Source of the DNA: an uncultured Lachnospiraceae bacterium
GTDB taxonomy: Bacteria; Bacillota; Clostridia; Lachnospirales; Lachnospiraceae
DNA length: 28,033 bases
NCBI GenBank assembly: GCA_910588565.1
Contig: CAJUPF010000045.1
Span: forward strand, 1-28,033
Direction of reading: 5' to 3'
This document shows positions 15,613 through 21,039 of this stretch, piece by piece (the stretch's first letter is position 1; each line of letters begins with the position of its first letter). A program made the translations under genes and the position numbers. The notes under the pieces are model-generated. The model saw only the letters and a program-made list of their open reading frames with translations, made no database searches and was not told the origin of the DNA.

Positions 15613-15900
15613 ATGACATTAGTAGATGTTAATATTAAAGTACCGATGGAAATGGCTGTTTACTTAAAACCATCCAATCAGGTTGTTGAACTTGAAAGAA
15701 ATGCACTGCTATTATATCCATATATATTAAAGCAGACGATATCCCATGGACGTGCGGCTGAAATATTGGGAATACGAAAAAATGAGCTGATAGATATTTA
15801 TGATAAACTGGGATTTTCCTATCTGGATTTAATTATGGATGATCTTGATGCGGAACTGGAAGTATATCATAAAATCAAGGCAAAAGGGGAAATGATATGA
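15613..15900 (+). CDS. UPF0175 family antitoxin-like protein
   Basis: A 95-residue protein of UPF0175 size and pattern. The conserved core is ERNALLLYPYILKQTISHGRAAEILGIRKNELIDIYDKLGFSYLDL (about residues 28-74), with a helix-turn-helix-like HGRAAEILGI segment. UPF0175 genes are usually found directly before DUF3368 PIN-domain genes and act as the DNA-binding, toxin-neutralising half. ATG at 15613 has GGAGG nine bases upstream; the longer frame from 15502 overlaps the pseudogene and lacks a ribosome site. The stop overlaps the toxin start as ATGA. Such pairs often travel horizontally, which fits the AT-rich surroundings. Confidence 0.85.
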   Translation: MTLVDVNIKVPMEMAVYLKPSNQVVELERNALLLYPYILKQTISHGRAAEILGIRKNELIDIYDKLGFSYLDLIMDDLDAELEVYHKIKAKGEMI

Positions 15901-16388
15901 TAGTTGTATCTGATACTACACCAATCATTTCTTTTTTAAAAATCAACAGGCTTGATTTGCTGGAGAAATCATTTGGAGAGGTTTTAATCCCGAATGCCGT
16001 ATATGAGGAACTCACAGTTGATAAACGGTTTATAGAAGAAGCAAAAATGGTAAAAAATGCTCCTTATATAAAATCTGTTTCTGTATCGAATCCAGAAGCA
16101 GTCAGAATTTTAAGAATGGCAACAGGGCTTGATCAGGGCGAGAGTGAAGCAATTGTGCTTACGGATGAGCTGAAAGCGGATGTTTTGCTTATGGATGAAG
16201 CAAAAGGAAGGGCGATATCAAGGCAGATGGGAATAGCAATAATGGGAACGATAGGGGTTCTGATCAGCGCTTATGAAGACGAACTAATCACTGCTGAGGA
16301 AGCCAGATTGTGTATTGTCAATCTTCAGAGGTCTGGCAGACATATAGGGAAACGAAATTACCAGATACTATTGGATAAGTTACAGTAG
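15897..16388 (+). CDS. DUF3368 PIN-domain toxin-like protein
   Basis: A 163-residue PIN-like nuclease. The acidic metal-binding set is visible: D6 in VVSDTTPII, E82 and E84 in LDQGESEAIVL, and D100 in LLMDEAKGR. PIN toxins of VapC type cleave RNA, and DUF3368 proteins are the usual partners of UPF0175. ATGA overlap with the upstream antitoxin (15897-15900) ensures coupled translation with the antitoxin first, the expected order. No membrane or signal segment is present. The frame is intact with all acidic residues, so it may be active; the RNA target is unknown. A strong terminator follows at 16448. Confidence 0.87.
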   Translation: MIVVSDTTPIISFLKINRLDLLEKSFGEVLIPNAVYEELTVDKRFIEEAKMVKNAPYIKSVSVSNPEAVRILRMATGLDQGESEAIVLTDELKADVLLMDEAKGRAISRQMGIAIMGTIGVLISAYEDELITAEEARLCIVNLQRSGRHIGKRNYQILLDKLQ

Positions 16389-16447
16389 TAAGAATGACAG
16401 AACGGATGTGTACAGAGTTAGGTTCCAAAGCGGCGGATACAGTAATT

Positions 16448-16502
16448 CCCCATAAGAATCAGTAAAAGGTAGCAATACCTGGATTCTTATGGGGATTTTT
16501 TT
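16448..16502 (+). terminator. Strong intrinsic terminator after the TA pair
   Basis: CCCCATAAGAATC (16448-16460) pairs perfectly with GATTCTTATGGGG (16482-16494). An inner AGGTA/TACCT stem is capped by a GCAA tetraloop (16467-16480). A T7 tract follows at 16496-16502. Confidence 0.9.
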
Positions 16503-16509
16503 AGTTTGC

Positions 16510-16537
16510 TTGACCAAAAAAGTCAACTGACATGTCA
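16510..16537. promoter_or_regulatory. Paired TTGAC/GTCAA palindromes before the FnIII gene
   Basis: TTGAC (16510-16514) and GTCAA (16522-16526) are an inverted pair seven bases apart. TGACATGTCA (16528-16537) is a perfect palindrome next to it. A TATACT -10-like box lies at 16574-16579, without a clear -35. The cluster looks like an operator, but the regulator is unknown. Confidence 0.35.
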
Positions 16538-16630
16538 AAAAATACAATCACCGTCCAACCGCATTTTTTTACGTATACTGAACGTATCAAATAACAAATC
16601 AACAGACAGCAAAGAGAGGAGAAATGCAGT

Positions 16631-17305
16631 ATGAAAAAAACAGGAATTAAAGTATGGATGGTATGTTTATTAATGGCAGTCTTAATGGCGGCAGCGCCAC
16701 AGATGGATGGAAATGCGGCAGAGCTGTTAGAGAAAACAAAAGTAACAGGATTAAAAGTGGTATCCGCAAAGGAATCCAGTATCACATTATCCTGGAACCC
16801 AGGCAAAGGCGCGTCCGGTTATGAGATTTTACGGTATTGTGGAACAGAGGAAAAAGCACGTGTACTGATCAAAATCAACGGCGGTTCCACAGCCCAATAT
16901 ACAGATCGGAGACTGAGAAGCAACAGTTCCTACCGTTATAAAATCCGGGCGTTTGTGGAGAGAAAGGGAATTGAAGTCTACGGACGCTATTCTTCAGAGA
17001 TAAAAGCAGATACGTTATTACGGGTGCCAAAGGTAAGCGCTGTACCTATGAAATTAAAGAAACAGGCTGCCCTTATCTGGCATAAAGTGCCAGGAGCCGC
17101 AGGATTTGAGGTATACCGCGCGGATCAGAGAAAAGGCGCATATACCAGAATTGCATCCGTCAGTAAAAATCCTTTGATTAGCCGCTATACAGATAAGAAT
17201 CTGGACAGGAAAAACACTTATTATTACAAAATACGGGCATATAAAATGGATAAAAATAAGAAAGTATATGGAGCTTATTCCTCTGTGAAAAAGGTGAAAA
17301 TGTAG
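16631..17305 (+). CDS. Secreted protein with two fibronectin type III domains
   Basis: A 224-residue exported protein. A signal peptide covers about residues 1-30 (MKKTGIKVWMVCLLMAVLMAAA, cleavage near GNAAE). It is followed by two FnIII modules: about 36-128 (ITLSWNPGKGASGYEILRY then YRYKIRAF) and about 131-224 (AALIWHKVPGAAGFEVYRA then YYYKIRAY). No LPXTG, lipobox or C-terminal anchor is seen, so it is probably released or held by the wall. Such domains serve as spacers or binding modules in extracellular enzymes and adhesins; no catalytic domain is present. The GAGAGGAG ribosome site is nine bases before ATG 16631. It lies just left of the invertible element and reads toward it. Confidence 0.82.
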   Translation: MKKTGIKVWMVCLLMAVLMAAAPQMDGNAAELLEKTKVTGLKVVSAKESSITLSWNPGKGASGYEILRYCGTEEKARVLIKINGGSTAQYTDRRLRSNSSYRYKIRAFVERKGIEVYGRYSSEIKADTLLRVPKVSAVPMKLKKQAALIWHKVPGAAGFEVYRADQRKGAYTRIASVSKNPLISRYTDKNLDRKNTYYYKIRAYKMDKNKKVYGAYSSVKKVKM

Positions 17306-17318
17306 ATGTAATAATAAA

Positions 17319-17353
17319 AATATTGCGCAGAACTGCAGGTTCTACGCAATATT
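17319..17353. repeat. Left recombination site and leftward terminator
   Basis: AATATTGCGCAGAAC (17319-17333) and GTTCTACGCAATATT (17339-17353) form a 15-bp inverted repeat with one mismatch around a five-base centre, the form of a tyrosine-recombinase core site. Positions 17331-17349 are the exact reverse complement of 18780-18798. Read leftward the stem is followed by TTTTATTATT, so it should also end the recombinase transcript, whose stop codon is 36 bp away. Read rightward it has no T-run. Confidence 0.8.
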
Positions 17354-17387
17354 AGCAAAATATGGCAAAATCTCTGCTAAACCGTCA

Positions 17388-17410
17388 GTTACTGACCCTG
17401 ATTTTGACCC
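17388..17410. repeat. Candidate recombinase arm sites, left copy
   Basis: GTTACTGACCCT (17388-17399) and TTTGACCC (17403-17410) recur in the same orientation as TTTGACCC (18551-18558) and GTTACTGACCCT (18560-18571). The two clusters sit at either end of the recombinase gene. Recombinases with an N-terminal AP2-like domain bind such short direct repeats away from the core. This left copy overlaps the 3' coding end, so chance cannot be excluded. Confidence 0.45.
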
Positions 17411-18525
17411 CGATTAAAAAAGTTTTCCACTTTTTCCATTTGATTTTTTTTCAGCTCCATGGAAGAGTGCACATATGTATTTAATGTAATGCTGGCGCTG
17501 GAATGGCCTAATATTTCGCTTAAGGTTTTCACATCCATTCCGCCTTCAATGCATCTTGTTGCAAAGGTATGCCGTAATGCATGAAAATTGATGTCTGTTA
17601 CCTGACTGGCACAAAGTATTTTGTGATAGCGGTATTCAAATGTTCTTGGATTGATAAACGTTTCCTGCTCCGAAACGATATAATCAGAATTGGAACATCC
17701 GCACATTCGCAGCAAATCCTTTGTAAGCGATTTGGATAACGGTACGTCTCGAAGGGAGGAAGCCGTTTTTGGTGTTTCCATAATCCATTTACATTTTTCC
17801 CTATCATTTTTAATTCTGGAAACGGTATTGTTTACATGAAGGAGGTGACTGTCTATGTCTATATCTTTCCAGCGGAGGGCGCAGATTTCCCCCACCCGCA
17901 GCCCGGTATTTAAAGCGATTAATATACCGATACTGGTGAAATTGAGATGTTCATGGCAATAGGCGCTTAAATGGCAAAACTCTGTATGGCTGAGTATGGG
18001 AACACGGCTCTGTTTTATGACAGGTTTATAGATTTCTGATTTTACAGGACAGCAAAATTCTTCGAGTACAGCATAGTTTAAGGCGCTTTTCATAATCAGA
18101 GCCATGGTACGCACATAAGAAGGAGACAACGCTTTTCCATTTGTCAATCCGCCATTTTTCAGTTTGTCTCCAAGCAGTGTATTGATTTCTGTTACGCTTA
18201 AACTGCTTACTTCCTTATCCCCGATCACTGGTATCAGATGACGTTCAATCAGATATTGGTATTTTACATAGGTGGATTGTTTATAGCGGATTCTGCTGTT
18301 CTGCAGCCATTCATTTAATAATTCTTTATATGAGATCTGGCTGATTAACTGTGTTTTTGTTTTACTTTTAAACTGTTCCAATTTTAATTTTTCTTTGGTT
18401 TCAGTGTAAGACTTACCATAGACAGAACGATATACGGCTTTGCCGCAGCTATTCCTGCCGGTAATATAGCGGGCTTCCCAGCGGCCATCCTTACGTTTAC
18501 GTATGTTTTCGCCTTTTCTGGACAT
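17389..18525 (-). CDS. Tyrosine recombinase (phage integrase family)
   Basis: A 378-residue site-specific recombinase. An N-terminal AP2-like arm-binding domain (about residues 8-50, IRKRKDGRWEARYITG) is followed by a SAM-like core-binding domain (about 62-155) and the catalytic domain (about 175-370). The catalytic set is complete: R210 (TGLRVGE), K253, H315 and R318 (HALRHTF), H341 (LGHSS) and nucleophile Y351 (NTYVH). This is the Tn916/phage integrase type, usually found in mobile elements. Here no excisionase, relaxase or phage gene is near, and the gene is alone between inverted repeats, which points to an invertase role. AAAGGAG precedes ATG 18525 by six bases. Its terminator is the left repeat. 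Confidence 0.92.
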   Translation of the reverse strand: MSRKGENIRKRKDGRWEARYITGRNSCGKAVYRSVYGKSYTETKEKLKLEQFKSKTKTQLISQISYKELLNEWLQNSRIRYKQSTYVKYQYLIERHLIPVIGDKEVSSLSVTEINTLLGDKLKNGGLTNGKALSPSYVRTMALIMKSALNYAVLEEFCCPVKSEIYKPVIKQSRVPILSHTEFCHLSAYCHEHLNFTSIGILIALNTGLRVGEICALRWKDIDIDSHLLHVNNTVSRIKNDREKCKWIMETPKTASSLRDVPLSKSLTKDLLRMCGCSNSDYIVSEQETFINPRTFEYRYHKILCASQVTDINFHALRHTFATRCIEGGMDVKTLSEILGHSSASITLNTYVHSSMELKKNQMEKVENFFNRGQNQGQ

Positions 18526-18548
18526 AATTTACTCCTTTCTGACTCTTT

Positions 18549-18571
18549 CGTTTGACCCGGTTACTGACCCT
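18549..18571. repeat. Candidate recombinase arm sites, right copy
   Basis: TTTGACCC (18551-18558) and GTTACTGACCCT (18560-18571), in the same orientation as the left cluster at 17388-17410 but in reverse order. They lie between the recombinase promoter and its start codon, so recombinase binding here could also repress its own gene. Confidence 0.5.
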
Positions 18572-18573
18572 TA

Positions 18574-18603
18574 ATATTAAGAGATCAGAATGATTGTAAT
18601 CAA
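18574..18603 (-). promoter_or_regulatory. Probable promoter of the recombinase gene
   Basis: On the minus strand TTGATT (18603-18598) and TAATAT (18579-18574) are 18 bp apart. Transcription would start near 18567, inside the candidate arm sites. Confidence 0.5.
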
Positions 18604-18630
18604 AAAAAGGCTGACATTCAGCAGTTTTTT
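18602..18630. terminator. Short bidirectional terminator-like hairpin
   Basis: GCTGA (18610-18614) and TCAGC (18618-18622) form a small stem flanked by A7 on the left (18602-18608) and T6 on the right (18625-18630), so it could act in both directions. It separates the leftward recombinase promoter from the rightward operon promoter. Confidence 0.4.
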
Positions 18631-18714
18631 AAAGAATAGAACTCATGACTATTTTAGCGGCAGCGGCACACAAAAGACAGATTCCGGAAAATCCCGAAAA
18701 ACCGGAGTTCTGCT

Positions 18715-18727
18715 GTCAAAATTTGAC
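18715..18727. promoter_or_regulatory. Palindrome just upstream of the operon promoter
   Basis: GTCAAA and TTTGAC flank a single A in a perfect 13-bp inverted repeat, ending 10 bp before the -35 box at 18738. It has the form of an activator or repressor site and shares TTGAC/GTCAA half-sites with 16510-16526. The regulator is unknown. Confidence 0.4.
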
Positions 18728-18737
18728 GAATAGCGCA

Positions 18738-18766
18738 TTGACAAGCAAATAGCCTTGGTTTATAAT
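18738..18766 (+). promoter_or_regulatory. Consensus promoter for the kinase operon, inside the invertible element
   Basis: TTGACA (18738-18743), a 17-bp spacer, and TATAAT (18761-18766): both boxes and the spacing match the sigma-A consensus exactly. The start point would be near 18773, seven bases before the right inverted repeat. It points to the kinase gene at 19042. Inversion of 17331-18798 would move it to 17363-17391 facing left. Confidence 0.88.
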
Positions 18767-18779
18767 TTAGCCCAATAAG

Positions 18780-18804
18780 TTGCGTAGAACCTGCAGTTTA
18801 GCAA
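18780..18804. repeat. Right recombination site
   Basis: TTGCGTAGAACCTGCAGTT (18780-18798) is the exact reverse complement of 17331-17349. The arm TTGCGTAGAAC is followed by a five-base centre and a poorer second arm GTTTAGCAA (18796-18804), giving a core site less symmetric than the left one. No T-run follows, so transcription from 18773 should pass through. Confidence 0.8.
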
Positions 18805-19041
18805 CAAAAAAGAGAAATATAATCCAATCGCTTATGATTGCCATAAATCAGACGGCAATACATCTTGATGTTCTATAGAATAGAGTTCGATTTTATCTGA
18901 AGTCTCTTTTTGTGCGCCAAGGCTGTGCTGGCGCGCCAGAAAAACAGAGATGTCCGGGAAACTCCAATGGAGGGAATTTGGTATCGCAGAAGCCGGATAA
19001 AAACGGCTGAACATTTGAACAGATTGTAACAGGAGGACAAA
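18799..19041 (+). promoter_or_regulatory. Leader of the kinase operon, with a weak fixed -10 box
   Basis: About 270 nt separate the predicted start point from the first start codon. A TATAAT at 18818-18823 lies outside the invertible segment, but the bases 16-18 bp upstream do not resemble a -35, so at most a weak fixed promoter is present. Hairpins are visible: ATTGCC/GGCAAT (18837-18859), GCGCCA/TGGCGC (18914-18934), overlapping the palindrome CTGGCGCGCCAG (18928-18939), and AGCCG/CGGCT near 18985. I do not recognise a riboswitch class. No gene is supported here. Confidence 0.5.
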
Positions 19042-21039
19042 ATGGCAAATAAAATATGTTTGCAGTGTTTTAAAGTAAAGGGAGAGTTTGAGGTATGCCC
19101 GCATTGCGGTTATGTGGAAAATACCAAGGCCGAGCAGGCATATCAGCTGGCTCCCGGCACGGTGCTGCGGGGAAGGTATATTATTGGCGTCAGTATAGGG
19201 TTTGGCGGATTTGGCATTACCTATAAAGCGTATGATACACTGCTGAGCCTTGTGGTGGCGATTAAGGAATTTTATCCGGCAGGCCTTGTTAACCGTGGGG
19301 AAGGGGAAGTAAAGGTAGGCGTTTTTTCCGGAGAAAAAGAAGAAGATTTCAGACGGCAGTTAGAACGGTTTCTGGAAGAAGCCAGGAATCTTGCGATTTT
19401 TTCCAAAGAAAAAGACATTATCAATGTATTTGATTATTTTGAAGAAAACCAGACGGCCTATATTATTATGGAATATGTGGACGCCCCGCTGCTTAAGACG
19501 GTTTTAAAAGAAAAGGGACGGTTTTTTGAGGAAGAGGCCAGGACGTATATGCTGGCGCTGCTTGATGCGCTCGAAAAGATTCACTACCATGGAATTATCC
19601 ACAAAGATATCAGCCCGGATAATATTTTCCTGACCGGGCCGGATTCTGTGAAAGTTTTTGATTTTGGCGCCGCTAAATTTCAGGGAACACAGTCGGAACG
19701 GACGGAAGTTGTCGTGGTAAAGGCCGGATATACGCCGCCGGAGCAGTACCGTTCCAAAAATGCGCAGGGAGCTTTTATGGATATTTATGCTGCCGGGGCG
19801 GTGTTTTATGAAATGCTGACCGGTGAAAAGCCGATGGATGCGCCGGATCGCGCCGTGGAGGATGAACTGAAAAAGCCGCATGAATTTGATATCCAGGCGG
19901 ATGAACGGCTGGAGCGTGTGATTTTAAAAGCGCTGGCATTAAAGCCAGAGATGCGGTTTCAGACGGCGGAACAGTTTAAACATGCGATTATCAGCGAGAA
20001 AAAGATAGAGCTGCCGGAAGAAGAGATCAGGCGGCATCAGAGAAGAAAACGCCTGGTTACGGCAGGACTGGCGGCGGTAGTTGTGATTGCGGCCGGAATT
20101 CTGATTCTAAGCCAGACGATATTTTCTGGCAGAGGCAAGATCGATGTATCCAAAATTAAAAAAGATGAGATTACGGTCTGGCTGATGGCAGACCCGGAGG
20201 AGGAAGGCGCTGAATTATCCGAAATGCTGCTGCAGAGTGTGCAAAAAGAATGCCCGCAGCTGACGGTCAGCGTTGTGTCCATTGCACCGGAATCCTATGC
20301 AGAACGGCTGCAGCAGGCGATAGAAGACAATAGGCTTCCCGATGTATTCTGCACGGACAGCATTCATCCGGAGGACTGCTGCGGAGAGCTCAAAGAGCTG
20401 CTGGATACCATGGAACTCTCATCTTATTTATACCTGGAAGAGCAGAAATATGAATCTGCGGTATACGAGCTGCCGACTGCCCTGCAGGTAGGCGTTGCAT
20501 ACATAAACAATGAGAAAGAAGCAGATGTGCCGGACACAATAGACGTGGGACAATGCGCCGCAGATAACATATCTTTGTGCTATGCGGATGATGCGGATGC
20601 ATATGGCAGATTTCAGGATATGGAGGATACCATTTCTGTAATTGCCGGAGATATCTCAGATATGGATGCGGTCAAAGAGGTGACAGTAAATCAGATACCG
20701 CCGACGGATTTTTCGGTTGTTCCTGTTGTAGAAGAAGGAAGGCCGATTGGAATGCTGGAACATTATTACGGCGTCAGCAAAGATTCCACGCCAAATCAGA
20801 AGAAGGCCGGAATGTTTCTGATTTCCCTGCTGTTAAGCGACGGTATGCAGAGTGCGGCATTTATGGATAATGAAGAGGGGATTCCACTGAACCGTTCCGT
20901 ATATGAGACGTATCAGGAGAATAAGATGACGACATATCTGGCTTTTTTAAAGGAATATAACATAGAAGAGCTGGCGGTGTATGACGGCGACGGCATATGC
21001 CGGATTATAAAAGAACAGATTGAGGGGAATGGAACATGA
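19042..21039 (+). CDS. Membrane Ser/Thr kinase with zinc ribbon and extracellular SBP-like domain
   Basis: A 665-residue protein. A zinc ribbon (C6, C9, C19, C22) leads into a Hanks-type kinase (about 45-325). The glycine loop is GFGGFG (53-58), ATP lysine K75, helix C E113, catalytic loop HKDISPDN (D189, N194) and DFG D207. The usual HRD arginine is lysine (HKD), hinting that activation-loop phosphorylation is less needed. One TM helix spans about 337-358. The outer part (about 370-665) reads like an ABC sugar-binding protein: ITVWLMAD, LQQAIEDNRLPDVF, YELPTALQVGVAYIN, and LLLSDGMQSAAF before IPLNRSVYETY. That suggests a ligand-sensing kinase. AGGAGG is five bases before ATG 19042, and the stop overlaps the next start (ATGA). 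Kinase and TM are sure; the binding-protein homology is my reading. Confidence 0.9.
   Translation: MANKICLQCFKVKGEFEVCPHCGYVENTKAEQAYQLAPGTVLRGRYIIGVSIGFGGFGITYKAYDTLLSLVVAIKEFYPAGLVNRGEGEVKVGVFSGEKEEDFRRQLERFLEEARNLAIFSKEKDIINVFDYFEENQTAYIIMEYVDAPLLKTVLKEKGRFFEEEARTYMLALLDALEKIHYHGIIHKDISPDNIFLTGPDSVKVFDFGAAKFQGTQSERTEVVVVKAGYTPPEQYRSKNAQGAFMDIYAAGAVFYEMLTGEKPMDAPDRAVEDELKKPHEFDIQADERLERVILKALALKPEMRFQTAEQFKHAIISEKKIELPEEEIRRHQRRKRLVTAGLAAVVVIAAGILILSQTIFSGRGKIDVSKIKKDEITVWLMADPEEEGAELSEMLLQSVQKECPQLTVSVVSIAPESYAERLQQAIEDNRLPDVFCTDSIHPEDCCGELKELLDTMELSSYLYLEEQKYESAVYELPTALQVGVAYINNEKEADVPDTIDVGQCAADNISLCYADDADAYGRFQDMEDTISVIAGDISDMDAVKEVTVNQIPPTDFSVVPVVEEGRPIGMLEHYYGVSKDSTPNQKKAGMFLISLLLSDGMQSAAFMDNEEGIPLNRSVYETYQENKMTTYLAFLKEYNIEELAVYDGDGICRIIKEQIEGNGT

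Larger units (their letters stand above)
17331..18798. mobile_element. Predicted invertible promoter element with its own recombinase
   Basis: A 1468-bp segment is bounded by a 19-bp exact inverted repeat; the right-hand copy reads TTGCGTAGAACCTGCAGTT at 18780-18798 and its complement is at 17331-17349. Inside are a leftward tyrosine recombinase gene and, 13 bp before the right repeat, a perfect consensus promoter pointing outward to the kinase operon. Sites in inverted orientation give inversion, not excision, with this enzyme class. The orientation here is ON. After inversion the promoter would face left into the hairpin of the left site. The repeats and promoter are seen directly; switching is inferred. 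Confidence 0.75.

Noticed and set aside
17331..18798. Reading the recombinase as the integrase of an integrated phage or conjugative element
   Set aside because: No relaxase, excisionase, replication or phage genes are nearby, and the long terminal repeat is inverted, which gives inversion. The direct CTGCAG/TTAGCAA similarity is too short to carry the case alone.
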